Assembly: GCA_029204225.1 (NCBI GenBank)
Contig: CM055103.1
Location: forward strand, 26,834,293 to 26,898,292
Direction of reading: 5' to 3'
Length of the DNA stretch: 64,000 bases
From: Diphasiastrum complanatum
Lineage: Eukaryota; Streptophyta; Lycopodiopsida; Lycopodiales; Lycopodiaceae
In this document: positions 1 through 11,490 of the stretch, in pieces
Layout: every line of letters begins with the position of its first letter
How positions within the stretch are numbered: position 1 is the first letter of the stretch
Notes under the pieces: generated by a model
Database searches by the model: none
What the model was told of the DNA's origin: nothing
What the model saw: the letters and a program-made list of their open reading frames with translations, nothing else
Program-made: the position numbers and the translations under genes

Positions 1-419
1 AGCTGGGGTTTTTAGAGAGTTATAGAAGTCTTTGATGAACCGCTATTTATACTAAAGCAATTAGCGGCGTATCTAGTAGGACAGCTAATCAGGTCACAGT
101 CACAATTGGTAAATAGCCGTAATGCACTGGCATCCATCCAGTTAGGACTTCCCGAAAATTTACTTGCAAAGCAGTTAGGGCAAGTCTTTAGCTTCATATC
201 AAGTGGAGCAAAAATTTTTGTTCTTCGACATGGTCACTCCTTCGACTTTCGTCAGAGTCATCCAATAAAAGATCAAAACGTGACGATTGTCATTATAGCT
301 TTGTTTGGTTATTGATAGGCGTAGTCATGTATCGGTAGAAGGATCATTTCATTGCACTCTATAATTCGTCCATAGACATCAACTTATCGACTCTTACTCT
401 TCCATTCCTTCTTCCAACA
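1..419 (+). repeat. 5' LTR (3' portion) of copia element G
   Basis: The segment ends TCCAACA immediately before a tRNA primer site, and its terminus is the inverted complement of the TGTTGGA that starts the 3' LTR at 4590. The beginning of this LTR is outside the window, so its length cannot be given. Confidence 0.7.
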
Positions 420-431
420 TGGTATCAAAGC
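420..431 (+). other. Primer binding site, initiator Met-tRNA type
   Basis: TGGTATCAAAGC directly follows the LTR end. It differs at one base from TGGTATCAGAGC, the common plant copia primer site, which is also present at 12579, 43853, 52040 and, on the minus strand, 37642. Confidence 0.85.
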
Positions 432-603
432 GATATCATTAGATACTTTTCATAGTATCAGCTCTATGCTCTTCATAGTATTAGAACCCTATCTATTCTT
501 CAAGAAGTAGTATCAAATTTTAGTATCAGATAATTGATTTCCAATTGTAACTTCACACTGTATCATTCTTAAGTCATCTATTTATCGACAGACTAACTTC
601 CAG

Positions 604-1245
604 ATGGATTCTCAAAACAAAGTCGGTCTCACCTAGACAAGCTTAATGGATCCAATTACTATTTGTGAAAATTTAAGATGAAGACCTTGCTAATCGCCAA
701 CGAGTTGTGGGATGTTGTCACAGATATCGAACATAATCTTGAAGACGACATAGCCGACTCCAAATGGCGACAGAAGAAGAAAAGCTTGTTAGCAGATTCT
801 AGAGAATCCCCAGATGCCGAGCCAAGCTGAAGACACAGAATATTTCTCACCCATGACCGAGGAGGTCTAAGAAGGAGGAGAGCAGAAGAAGCTGAGAGCC
901 GAGCATGAGAGCCGAGAAATTACTAGCTAGGATGACAGTGAATTATCTATGTGAGCCTACATGGTGTATCCCAGAGAAGGAACGACCATGTAGGAGCTAG
1001 TCATATTTCCTAGGCTTTGTAAATAAATGTAGACCCCCCTTAAATAATTTAGAGTGACCCATCACTGTTGCATGGCTTGTTTATGCATGTAGCTGAGTAA
1101 CATATCCATCTCTTTCCACTGACAGGCTAGAAAATACCCATTATATACTGAGGAAACACTTCTGCTGGAAACTGTTCTAATAAGAAGATCAAACCGTAAG
1201 AACTGTAACTAACAGAAGAAAGAACGGTAAAGAAGAAGTGAAACC
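604..1245 (+). pseudogene. Copia G gag remnant
   Basis: The reading starting at ATG 604 quickly meets a stop but continues as a recognisable copia gag N-terminus: a Gly/Ser-Asn-Tyr-Tyr segment, Lys-Met-Lys-Thr-Leu-Leu, then Asn-Glu-Leu-Trp-Asp-Val-Val at about 655-720. This is the UBN2-type gag layout also seen at 36.8 kb and 45.1 kb. Several stops and frame changes follow. The protein would have packaged element RNA in cytoplasmic virus-like particles; it cannot be made now. Confidence 0.6.
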
Positions 1246-2250
1246 GTGTTCACAGATTCAATGGGAATCTGTGAACAAAGCTCTAAGCAGAAACTGAAAC
1301 AACTGACACAGAGTCAAGAGCAATTATCAAATCCACAGTCGAAGAAGAAGATGTTTTGTAAGTATTGCAAACGCACTAATCATGAAATCCAGGATCGCAG
1401 GATTCTAAAAGAAAAGAACGCTAGTAAGCAACTAGATCAACAAGTAAATGCAGTCACAATATCATCTCAATCTCCTACAATCGACATGGATGAAGGAGCA
1501 TTTATGGTCAAATACCAGAAAGCACAAGTCAATAATTCTTGGTTTTTGGATTCAGCAGCTACTCAACATATGACCAGTCATCGTGAACATGTTCATTCTT
1601 ATATATCTTACAGTATAGAAAAATTTGTTCATCTTCGCGATGATAGTACACACACTATTGAAGGTGAAGGCACTGTAAGACTGAAGTTCAAGCATGATCA
1701 AGTCAAACTACTATCAAATGTTCTGTATTTACCTAATCTTTCTACGAATATGTTATCAGTAAGTAGAATTACCGATTTAGGTCATAGGGTAGAGTTTGAG
1801 TTTGATCAATGCCGAATTATCAATAGGACAAGTGAGATCCTCACACTTGGCAGGAGGCATGGATACTTATATAGACTGACTCATTGTTATTCTGACACAA
1901 GTCAAGCCTTGAAAACCTTTGTTCTTGTCAATAAAACATTACTTTGGCATTATAGATTAGGACACTTGAATCATACATTTGTGTCGAACATGTCCAGACA
2001 ATCCCTAGCACTTGATCTCGACTATCCAACTGACAAAGTCGAGCTCCTTGTTTGTCATAGTTGCATCCTTGAAAAACAGACTAGGATTCCCTTTAGATCA
2101 AGTCATAGGCATACATCAAAAGATGTTCTAGATGTTGTTCATTCAGATATATGTGGTCCAATACAAACTTCGTCGTTGCTTGATACAAATTATTTCATTA
2201 CCTTCATTGACAAATATTCGAGAAGAACAACTGTTTATCTTATTAAGTAA
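1246..2250 (+). pseudogene. Copia G zinc knuckle, protease, pre-integrase and integrase start
   Basis: An open stretch of 334 codons. Near residue 38 is a CCHC knuckle whose last cysteine is lost (CKYCKRTNHEIQDR). The aspartic protease region is WFLDSAATQHM, where DSGA is normal, so the active-site Gly is Ala. The GAG-pre-integrase domain has HYRLGHLN and a later CHSC, giving the integrase HHCC zinc site. The integrase core starts with DVVHSDICGPI, containing the first catalytic Asp. A stop at 2248-2250 ends the frame before the rest of the core. This is a broken piece of one gag-pol polyprotein; the ATG is internal, not a natural start. Confidence 0.85.
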
Positions 2251-2840
2251 AAATCAGAGGCTTTCAAAGTTTTCGACAAGTCAAGGAACGTGCAAAAATG
2301 AAAATTGGTAAAAGAATTAAAGTACTGAGGTCCTACAATGGGGGAGAGTACATCTCCATTGAATTCAAGGAGTATTGCCTTACAAACGACATTGAGAAAT
2401 AGTTTATTACCTCCTATTCACCTTAGTCAAATGGACTTGCTGAGAGAAAGAACAAAACCTTAGTCGAATCGACAAAGTGTATGCTTGCTCATGTGACACT
2501 TCCAAAATTCTTTTGGACTGAAGTTGTTTCCACTACAGCTTATACCCAAAATAGATGTAAAGGTCTCTCAGATAAAATCTGGTCAGGCTCCAAACCATCA
2601 TTATCAAACCTACGCATTTTTGGATGTATCGCTTATGTGCAAATACCGCAAGATATCAGGAAGAAACTCGACTTCCACAATATCAAATCTATTTTCATTA
2701 GCTACACTACTTCAGATAAAGCTTATAAGTTGTCGAGTCGAAGATATTCACCAGTCGGGATATCATCTTCATTGAAGATCAGTTTATTGACCTCAAAGGA
2801 AAGGGAAAAGCTCCTACATTTGAACTATCCGAGATATTAA
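2251..2840 (+). pseudogene. Copia G integrase C-terminal half
   Basis: After the stop at 2250 the integrase continues with frame changes. A YNGGEY-like block near 2335 carries the second catalytic Asp position, which here reads Asn. SNGLAERKNKTL near 2430 carries the catalytic Glu, with an in-frame stop just before it. The region from 2481 holds the conserved integrase C-terminal segment with LRIFGCIAYVQIP and a Lys-Ala-Tyr-Lys block. It would have inserted element cDNA into the host genome. Inactive. Confidence 0.8.
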
Positions 2841-3099
2841 ATATTTTTGTTCCCAAGTCAAGTGATCCTATTGAAGGTCCTAGCTCATCTACTTCATACG
2901 AACAACTTATTAACATCGAATCCAAAGAAGATGATGTTGCAGCTCAGCAACTACATCATAATGAAAATAATCAACTTCGCTCATCTCCTAGAAGATCGAC
3001 AAGATATCGCAGACCACCTATAATGTATATCGACAAATCTGCAGCCTATCTTGTTCAAGAGCCGACTATCGTTGAAGAGGCACTTAGTCAGCTCGATTC

Positions 3100-4030
3100 T
3101 GGTCTTTAAAAAGAAGCTATGGATAGAGAGTATTCATCTCTCATTTGGACTATTGTCTAATTGTCTGCTAGCAAAAATGTAGCTGATTGCAAATGGATTT
3201 TCAAAATCAAATACAATGCGGATGGAAGCATTGATCGAAGAAAAGATTGACTTGTCACTAGAGATTTCGTGCAGATACATAATGTCGACTACATTGAGAC
3301 TTTCAGTCCAATAGTTAAACATTATTCAACCAAACTTCTATTATCGTTTGTGATTGCAGCCGATCTAGAGATACATCAAATGGATGTACAAACAACATAT
3401 CTCAATGGAGTCATCAAAGAAGATATCTACATAATACACCCCGAAGGTTATACTATTGAAGGCAAAAAAAAGTCATGATGTATGTAAACTCCATAGAGCA
3501 CTTTATGGCTTGAAGCAATCTGCTAGAGCATGGTTTCAGAGGATCAATACTTTCCTTATTGATCAAAACTATAAACCAAGCACTTCAGATTCCAATGTCT
3601 ACTTCAAGACAATGTAGCATTCTTTTATAATTATCACTTTGTATGTGGACGACACACTGCTTTTTAGCAACAATATTGATCTAATAAAAGATACTAAATG
3701 AATGTTGTCATTAGACTTCGACATGAGCGATCTAGGCGAATCTCATTAGTGTCTAGGTATTCAAATCCAAAGAGACAGAAAGCCAAAGTTGATCTACATT
3801 ACTCAACAAAGATACATTCACAATATGTTGATCAAATATAATCTGATGAATTGCAAGTTAGCTCACTCACCAATGGACCCAGGACTCAAATTGTCAAAGG
3901 ACCAATGTCCTCAAATAGTCAAAGAGAAGGAGCAGATGCGTGACTATCCTTATCATTCGATTATAGGATCTCTTACGTACGCGATGATCTGTACCAGACC
4001 ACACATAGCTTTTGTAGTCAGTTCCTTAAC
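3100..4030 (+). pseudogene. Copia G reverse transcriptase, truncated before RNase H
   Basis: Reverse transcriptase motifs appear in order over three frames: CKWIFKIKYNADGS near 3190, a VDYIETFSPIVK block near 3285, MDVQTTYLNGVIKEDIYI near 3380 with the first catalytic Asp, LYGLKQSARAW near 3505, LYVDDTLLFSNN near 3640 with an intact Asp-Asp pair, and SPMDPG then IIGSLTYAM near 3870-3980. Homology stops at about 4030, before the RNase H catalytic residues. There are frame changes near 3475 and several stops. The polymerase function is lost. Confidence 0.85.
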
Positions 4031-4580
4031 ACTAGAGTTGTTTTCAGCACATTTTTGTGCGTGTGCGCTAAAAAATGTGCATAAAACTCTTGGTCACTTG
4101 ACGAGACAAAACATGCCATCAAATGATTGAAATTTCAATCTTTCAATTGTATGTGGAACTAGACTTGACTCTTCGTTGTGTTATTGGAAAACTTAAAGTT
4201 TTTTTTTTCTCTCAATTGATGGCAATTTGCCCCCAAAAAACTTCAATTTTCAGCACTTCACATGGGTAACTTTAGGAGCACGTATATATCTCTATAGGAC
4301 TCCAAATTTAATTTTTTTTATAGACATGTTTCTATGGTCATAAATGATTTTTGAAGTAAATAGCCAAAGAAAGGGTTGTAAAAAGCACTTCCAAAAGAGT
4401 TGAAACTTTCTAGCACCTTTCAATAATTTTCAATTCTTTTCAGCACTTGACATGAGTAACTTTAGATGCATATATCTATCTCTACATAATTCCAAATTGA
4501 AAAAAAATTGAGCTTGAATGCACATAAGATATTTTGTGCAAAACTAAGTTTGAAGGTCAAGGCATTCATATATGCAGATT
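4031..4580. other. Replacement sequence with a 70 bp internal duplication
   Basis: This stretch sits where copia RNase H should be but shows no copia motifs. It contains two related copies of about 70 bp, 4241-4311 and 4431-4500, both including a TTTTCAGCACTT block, a GTAACTTTAG block and a TCCAAATT block. It may be a deletion filler or an inserted fragment. Confidence 0.5.
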
Positions 4581-4812
4581 AAGGGGGAGTGTTGGATTAT
4601 TCTACTATCGGGAGTGATTCATCCGAATAATCGATCTTATCTATTTCATTTATTCAGTTTTGTAGTTTTATTTGTGTTTCTACATAGTCTACAAAAATAT
4701 TGAAAAATCGCTCAACAGGTGGCTCTGACATATCGGACAACTTCAATGACTTATCGGAGAAGTCGAAGGAAGACATTTATTGTTTCCGCCTGTTATGAAG
4801 CCTAAGACTTTG
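4581..4812 (+). repeat. Polypurine tract and partial 3' LTR of element G
   Basis: AAGGGGGAG (4581-4589) is a textbook plus-strand primer for plant copia elements and is followed at 4590 by TGTTGGATTATTC. About 220 bp of LTR-like sequence follow before the dinucleotide tract. Its far end could not be matched to the 5' LTR end at 419. Confidence 0.65.
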
Positions 4813-4813
4813 C

Positions 4814-4909
<96 letters not shown>
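4813..4909. repeat. Compound (CT)n(CA)n microsatellite
   Basis: About 28 bp of pure CT repeat run straight into about 70 bp of pure CA repeat, without interruption. It abuts the truncated 3' LTR of element G, so the LTR end may have been lost by repeat expansion or slippage. Confidence 0.97.
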
Positions 4910-4911
<2 letters not shown>

Positions 4912-6749
4912 GTGACAAAGAAAGATTGATTTCATGAGGTATTGCCTTCAATTGCATTTTGAAGTGCAAAATAGCAACAAATCAATGCAAGTCAGTATTC
5001 AAACAATTTGCAAGAAAATCATGAAATTTTTACACTAAACTAAGAGGAAAAAATAAATTTACTCTATGATTACGAATGTTATTTTGAAAGGCAATGGTGT
5101 TTATCAAAATGCTAGCCCACTTAAGAAGAAGGCATTTGAAGGTTTAAAACTAGCTCAAAAATTAATTCTCATACATATGGAAGCATTGCCTTCGAAAGTG
5201 AAGCCAAATTCAACATCAAAGCTTGAGTTCCATAGACTATATTATGTTTTTAGCATATTTATGATTTTAATGAGATCTATAAGTGGAACTTATATTTCAA
5301 TTTGACAATGATGGAGAAGTGATGTCATGTGGCCACTTATACTAACTAGCATTTACACCCATATAGCAATGCTAAGGAAAATAATAGAACGGGCAAGTTT
5401 TCTCAACAACCGACATCATAAAATGTGTGACAATTTTTAATACAAGCAATACCTTTTTATAAGTAAAAGTCTTCAAAAAACTGAGAAGTTTTATAAATGA
5501 AGGTCTTTTGAGGATAACTCAAAAGAGTTTCCCGAGCACTGCCATATACTGCATGGCTTTCAACATAATGCATAATTTGTATGCACAAATCTACAATGTT
5601 GGGCCAAATCAAGCTAAGAAGCCAAAGCCCCTGTTATGTCAATGAAGCACTAGGAACAACATGCCATGAATTCAACATTGTGCATATTTTTTATGCACAA
5701 AGCTAAAACCTTAGGCTAAATCAAATGAATCTAAGGAACCTAGTCCCAAGTATGTCAATGGTGCACTAGGGTGGGGTTTTGGGGTTGCAGCCTACAACAA
5801 AATGGCATGGATTTTTGTCTTACCCAGCTCGACCCTAGGGGTTGGAGCATACAACACCATGGCATGAATTTGTGTCTTACCCAACTAGACCTTGGGTGGG
5901 GTCCAAGCCTACATTTTTTCTTACCCAAATCAACCCAACGTCCTTGACTACTAACCTTTTTTGTGCACAAATTTACATTGCACTAGTAGTAAGTAGCAAG
6001 ACAAGCCTAACAAGGTACTTGGATGTAAGATGTCAAAGGCACATTGGGCAAGGATTGAGTTTCTCAATGCTAATGTAACCTCCCTCTTGATAAGCTCAAC
6101 TACCAGCCTTGATTGAAAAGTGTATTGAAACCTAAGTGTTACTCAACCAAAGTTCAAACTTCAAAGTTCGAACCTCTCCTTTCAAGACTAGACCGACTAG
6201 ACTGCCTTTGATTGGCACAATATTTGAGAAAAACATGTAAAATACAACTTAGAAGTGCCTTTCACATCCAATTTAAAAGCATGCTTGAAGGTAAGGACCA
6301 AGGACTCAGGACTGAGATAGGTACCCTATACTGAAATCCGTATGATGGATCCCTTAGGTACTAGTTTCACCACCAAATCCAGCCAGACCCTGAACCTCAA
6401 GTTATGGAGCGACTTAATTAAGTTTTGCTTCACTTGAGTCTTGGTTTTAGTCCCGAATCCTCATGTTGGTTACAATTCCAATTTCCCAGGCTATGTTTTA
6501 GATTCGGTACAGCGTCTTGTAATCTGGACCCCAGCAAGGCTGAAATGACATCATCAAAAGGGTTTAGTCTTAAGTAGGAGTGTTTTTCCTTGTGAAGATA
6601 TTGAATTCTATCAATGTGGCTCTTACCGTCTTGCTCTCTCAATGTGGAAAACGAGTAGAGTCCCTTTGCATTGAGCAACTCAAGTATCCATAATTAGTAG
6701 ATCAGTAACAATAGTAATTACAGAAGAGGTACAACTCCAGTGGGTTGCT
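4910..6749. other. Intergenic DNA with local duplications, no gene recognised
   Basis: No coding region is supported. A roughly 115 bp unit occurs twice in tandem, about 5545-5660 and 5660-5775; both copies contain a TATGCACAAA block and end in TATGTCAATG(A/G)(A/T)GCACTAGG. Directly after it, a unit of about 55 bp is repeated two to three times between about 5782 and 5940, with ATGGCATG and CTTACCCA in each copy. The remainder up to the laccase TATA box shows nothing identifiable. Confidence 0.6.
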
Positions 6750-6759
6750 CTATATATAG
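6750..6759 (+). promoter_or_regulatory. TATA box of the laccase gene
   Basis: CTATATATAG lies about 230 bp upstream of the preferred start codon, so transcription would begin near 6780-6790 and leave a 5' leader of about 200 bp. No lignin-type AC element was seen nearby. Assignment rests on sequence and position only. Confidence 0.6.
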
Positions 6760-6783
6760 TCTCTGAGAGGCTATAGTATTCAT

Positions 6784-6887
6784 ATGCCATTCGAGTTTAG
6801 GATAAGGTGAGGCTTGAGATGGTGCTATGCCAAAAGATCCGCAGCTGCTTGTATCATTCATTTTGCAGATTGACGGGCAATTTGTGA
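6784..6887 (+). promoter_or_regulatory. Two short upstream ORFs in the laccase leader
   Basis: ATG 6784 opens a frame of 8 codons ending in TGA at 6808-6810. ATG 6819 opens one of 22 codons ending in TGA at 6885-6887. Both lie between the TATA box and the laccase start. If they are in the mRNA they could lower translation of the main frame; the first depends on exactly where transcription begins. Confidence 0.35.
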
Positions 6888-6981
6888 TCTTTTCTTAATG
6901 CCAAAATCAGTGATCATGGTTGTAGAGGTACCAAGCTGTGCTCACAAGGCAGTACCAGCTGGGCAATTGGCAGTGCAAACA

Positions 6982-9484
6982 ATGGCCTTGAAACAGGTTC
7001 TGCATTGTCAGCATTCTCCTCTTGCTGCTATTATGCTGGTTGCCTTACTAATCTTGAGTACTGCAGCTGGTTCCGAAGCATGGACTACTCCACAGACATT
7101 AGTCTATAATTTCACGGTAGGCATTCGTTTGGTTTGATCGACACCTGGTTTGAAAATTTGTCTGTCTAATCCAATTGTGAGGAAAATGGAAACATACTCT
7201 GAAATGTGTGTGGTGTCAGTGCAGATACAACCAATGACACTCACCAGGCTTTGCAGCACCAAATCCATAGTCTCAGTGAATAGCAACTTTCCAGGGCCTA
7301 CAATATACGCCAACGAAGGTGACAGAATTATTGTCAAAGTCACCAACACAGCGCAATATAACATCACACTGCATTGGTATGGTCTCTTCCAACATACTTG
7401 TGAAAGCAAGAATTCTGTATCATAAATAAAAATTATTTGTATTTAAAGGATATCTTTGATCCTTATGATGTACGTCCTTGCATGAAATTCAATTCATTCT
7501 GTGTCTGATAATTCTCACTATGTAGGCATGGAGTCCGGCAGCTTCTTTCTTGCTGGTCAGATGGACCTGCCTATATCACTCAATGTCCTGTGCAAACAGG
7601 CCAAACATACGTCTATAATTACACTTTCACGAATCAAAGCGGAACTCTTTTCTGGCATGCGCACGAGACGTGGCTGCGTGGGACAGTATATGGCGCGATC
7701 GTCATCTTCCCACAATCGTATCCCTACACCACTTTCTACGAAGAGCACGTCGTCTTGCTTGGTATCACCTTACAGCTTAAGCTAGCTCGATATAGGAGCT
7801 ATAAGCACTTGCTGGCTGATTGCAATTGAGGAACAATCAGCACACTGTGTTGATCAGTCATAGTCATGTTCTCTGTGCATCTCCTTATGTTAGAAATTCG
7901 GATCATAGGAGCTATTCCCCTCTGAATGCATCCTCTGCAGCTCGACTAAGCTGTTGCTGGCTGCTTCCAATTGAGGAAAACGCAACATTGTTGATCGGTC
8001 ATGTGCTCTGACGTGCAGGAGAATGGTGGAAAGCAAATGTCGAAGACGTTGAGACTCAAGCTTTGCAGACAGGAAATGGCCCAGCCAAGGCCGATGCATA
8101 CACGATCAATGGCTTGCCTGGACCGCTCTACAACTGTTCCGGCTCACAAGGTATGTAGGTAGAAATCAGAACTGTGCGATCAATGTTCCTCCCCTCTGAT
8201 AGAATCTGGTAATTGCAAAAGCTTGAGTAGAATCTCCGTTGAAGTTTAATTTTCTGCTGAAACTTGATTGAGCAACAGACACCTGGGTTCTGAAAGTGCT
8301 CAGCAACAAGACGTACCTGCTCAGAATTGTCAATGCGGCACTCAACACGGAGCTTTTCTTCTCCATCGCAAACCACAATCTCACAGTAGTGGAAATTGAC
8401 GGAGATTTCACTAAGCATTACACCACTAACACGCTCTTCCTCACACCTGGCCAAAGCACCAACGCCCTTCTAACCACAGACCAGCCCGTGAGGCGCTACT
8501 ACATGGGGGCAAGCCCTTACATGTCTGCTGCAAATGTGTCTTTTCAGAAAATTCAAACTCTCGCTGTGATGGAATATCAAGGATCGTCTTCTGCTACACC
8601 AATCACTCCGTCTTTTCCAGGTAGTAATGATACAAATTCTGTCACTCAATTCTCAAATGGCCTGAAAAGTCTAAATGATGGAGGCCATCCCGAGGGCGTT
8701 CCTCAGACGGTGGACAAGAGCCTTTTCTTCACAGTTGGCCTTGGACTTAAGCCCTGTAATCCCAACCAAACATGTCAGGGTCCAAATGGCAAAAACTTCA
8801 CCGCCTCTGTCAGCAACGTGTCCTTCGTTCTTCCCAAAATCGCCATCCTGCAAGCCTATTACTTCAATCTCGCTGGCGTCTACCAGTCCACTTTGCCTGA
8901 CACGCCTCTTAATGTGTTCGACTACACTGGCAATCCACCCAACAACCTGACTCCTGAATCTGCAACCAAGTTGAACGTGATCCCCTTCAACTCAAATGTG
9001 CAATTGGTCTTGCAGGATACCAGTCTTGCAGGTGTGGAAAATCATCCGATCCATCTGCATGGTTATAGCTTCTACATTGTTGGCCAAGGATTTGGTAACT
9101 TTCAGGCCAGTAATGCAAATTTCAACCTGGTAGACCCTCCCAGAAGAAACACGGTTGGTGTTCCAGTCGGAGGATGGGCAGCGATCCGTTTTAAAGCTGA
9201 CAATCCTGGTAAGCCTAGCCTCATCTAGTAGAACAGGATTATATCGAATTGTCAGAAACAAGCCGATTTTGGCGTCGTCTCAGCTTGTTATCTGAATGAA
9301 TGGCTATAAATTGGACTAAAATTGATGACCTAATTAGATTTCCGATCCTACAGGAGTATGGTACATGCATTGCCATCTGGAAATACATACAACGTGGGGA
9401 CTGGCGATGGCATTTATAGTACAGAACGGCGTAGGAGTGAATCAAACACTACCACCTCCACCTTCTGATCTTCCAATGTGCTGA
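6982..9484 (+). CDS. Laccase (p-diphenol:O2 oxidoreductase), six exons, intact
   Basis: A secreted multicopper oxidase that oxidises phenols, typically monolignols or flavonoids in the cell wall, and reduces O2 to water. Exons, all with GT-AG introns: 6982-7116, 7225-7376, 7526-7761, 8019-8150, 8279-9208, 9354-9484. They join in frame to 571 codons plus TGA, the usual plant laccase size and exon number. Residues 1 to about 33 form a signal peptide with a hydrophobic core [12 protein letters not shown]. All four copper regions are present: HWHGVRQ (split by intron 2), [33 protein letters not shown] and [14 protein letters not shown]; the last supplies the type-1 Cys and Leu axial position. Over ten N-glycosylation sequons fit secretion. 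An in-frame ATG at 6898 would add 28 residues before the signal peptide; 6982 is preferred. Which laccase clade or substrate cannot be told. Confidence 0.95.
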
Positions 9485-9960
9485 ATCTCAAAGAGGGCTT
9501 CGATGCATCATCTAAATATTCACTATTCATTGGAAGTTTGATTCTCTTTGAAATCATCTTTTTTTGCATTATTTAGGTGCATCAGCTTATGATGGATAAG
9601 GCGTTATCAATATTAGACCGCCTTATCTCACTAGGAACAAGATTAGGAGTAAATAATCGGTGATCTCATTGATGCCATCTTATAATTTGATACCTTATCT
9701 TATATGCATATAGGATTACACCTGTAGATTAATTCCTGTCATGCTCTGATAGCTGTAAACCTATGGTAGCTGCCATTGATTATTATTTTTTCATTAAGCA
9801 TAAACACTTGAGTAGGATGCTTAAATCTTTGTATGTCAAGGGATTTTCCTGATATCAATAAATCCAAGATCATTCATGATCTATATCTGATTTTCAAAGC
9901 TTTCTTCCTGTTTTATCATTGAAATCAAGATTATTCATTCTGTTTATCAATAAAAACAAG
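9485..9960 (+). terminator. Laccase 3' UTR with candidate poly(A) signals
   Basis: AATAAA occurs at 9857-9862 and again at 9949-9954, 373 and 465 bp after the stop codon, in AT-rich sequence. Either could direct 3' end formation. The position of the true end is not visible. Confidence 0.4.
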
Positions 9961-10111
9961 ACTATTAAATCTCTAAATTTTGCAAGGGGCGAAAACTTTG
10001 TTATTTTTAAATTTTACTCATGTAGCGCAGTCCTCAGCTTTATTCTGTAGTTTGACAGCAATCTTAGATCCTTAACTATGGCTAAAGATGGGAACCACCA
10101 TCCATCTGTAC

Positions 10112-10402
10112 AATGTTTCATCAAAAAACTCACCGACTTAGTACTGCAGCTGATTGAAACCATACTTTTATTGCAAAATCAGTCCAAGTAGTTTTTGCTC
10201 AGACTAATTTTCAGCAATATCATGCCTTCTTCTTTGGTTGCATAAACTATTAGAGATGTTGTCAAATCTCTACCTTGTCTTTCTTTATATTACACAGCTA
10301 TGTTTCATTAAAAACTCACCTATTGCCGTTGATCAGACCCATACTTTTAACGCAAAATGAGTGCAAGTAGTTCTTGCTCAAATTTTCAGCAACGGCATCA
10401 CC
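10112..10402. repeat. Diverged direct duplication of about 100 bp
   Basis: Copies at about 10112-10223 and 10300-10402 share TGTTTCAT(C/T)AAAA, CATACTTTTA, GCAAAAT, AAGTAGTT(T/C)TTGCTCA and TTTTCAGCAA in the same order. No coding content is seen. Confidence 0.6.
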
Positions 10403-10752
10403 CACCATGATTATAACATGTACGACGTTCTTATTCTTGTGTTGATTTCTGATCTATCCTAAGACAATTCAATGAAGTAAAAGCTGCAAAAGCATACTTC
10501 AAGTTGACACTACTAATTGACTGACAATTAAAATAAATCGAACTCAGAAACCCAATGATAGGCTGGACTGAAGCTGACAGGGGACCTACCTATTGTTGGT
10601 ACATTCCAATTACCGTCAATAGTACAAAGAAAATTTAGGACAGAAAGCAATGAAGCTGACATTTATGATGTATCTCCAGTACAAAACATAATAGTTCTCG
10701 ACATAGATGAGGGTTACAGGCTACAGCCTTGCCTTGTCGGTGAAAAAAATCT

Positions 10753-10850
10753 AAGGTCACTGGAGTCTGGCACATGGAGCCAGTGCTTGGGAAACCTCAA
10801 ATCGAAGGTCACTGGAGTCTGGCACATGGAGCCAGTGCTTGGGAAACCTC
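10753..10850. repeat. Perfect 46 bp tandem duplication
   Basis: 10753-10798 and 10805-10850 are identical over 46 bp, each starting AAGGTCACTGGAGTCTGG, with 6 bp between them. Perfect identity in otherwise decayed DNA suggests a recent slippage or repair event. Confidence 0.95.
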
Positions 10851-11490
10851 GCTCAAGTTTCCCTTTGATATACTACATCTTTCGGGCTTTCGAAAAATCA
10901 TGCCTTTAACTAAAAAAGTTGAATTATTAAAGATTGCAAATTATCGTAGTAGCTAGCCTTGTTAAAGAAATAGTGCATTAAATGAAATTATTTTTGATTT
11001 TGTAAATTATATTCATCATAATAAAAAAATTTCAAACATCGTTGGATCTGACTATTTTTCTTGGGCATCAACCTAGCTTGCTCCAACAATAATTTTCATG
11101 GTACAATGTGTTGTAAGGTTAGAAATCACCCAAATATCAATAGGTTTACAAATATAACTAATATAAAAATCGTGCAAAAGGTCGAGCACCTACAAGGTAG
11201 AACTGCCGAACATTTCTTGAAGTAAGTATTATAATGATCTACATGCATCATATAGATTCATAAACCAACAGCTTAAAATCTTACATATATTTGAGTAAAC
11301 ATACAATTTCTTACAAACTCAAAAGTTTATCGGTTTTTAAGAAGTTAACATCCTGCATTATATCTTTGAAGTCGGTTTTTGAGAGAATTTGTCATTTTCA
11401 TTTCTAGAATATGCAGGTTTTTTCGAGCACTGCATGGAGCATTAGAGATGCTTCCAAAATCCTACATTTCCAAAGGGTTTTAACTTTTTG
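10851..11490. other. AT-rich spacer, nothing recognised
   Basis: No open frame, RNA gene or repeat could be supported between the 46 bp duplication and the copia relic. Confidence 0.5.

Larger units (their letters stand above)
1..4812 (+). mobile_element. Degenerate Ty1/copia LTR retrotransposon (element G)
   Basis: Parts seen in order: end of a 5' LTR (to 419, ending TCCAACA), a Met-tRNA primer site at 420-431, gag remnant from 604, zinc knuckle, protease, integrase and reverse transcriptase to about 4030, a purine tract AAGGGGGAG at 4581-4589, and a 3' LTR starting TGTTGGA at 4590. TGTTGGA and TCCAACA are exact inverted complements, as expected for LTR ends. The RNase H domain is replaced after about 4030 by unrelated sequence up to the purine tract. 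No copy of the 5' LTR end is visible downstream of 4590, so the 3' LTR looks truncated near the microsatellite. Many stops and frameshifts mean the element is dead. The 5' end lies outside the window. Confidence 0.85.

Noticed and set aside
4813-4909. Regulatory GAGA-type element
   Set aside because: It is an ordinary compound dinucleotide microsatellite beside a dead retroelement, far from the laccase start.
6430-6678. 82-codon minus-strand ORF upstream of laccase
   Set aside because: No recognised domain, and it sits in probable laccase promoter sequence with no promoter of its own seen.
7501-7785. 94-codon frame over laccase exon 3
   Set aside because: The reading in another frame encodes the conserved copper-site sequence and joins correctly to exons 2 and 4; this frame is a shadow.
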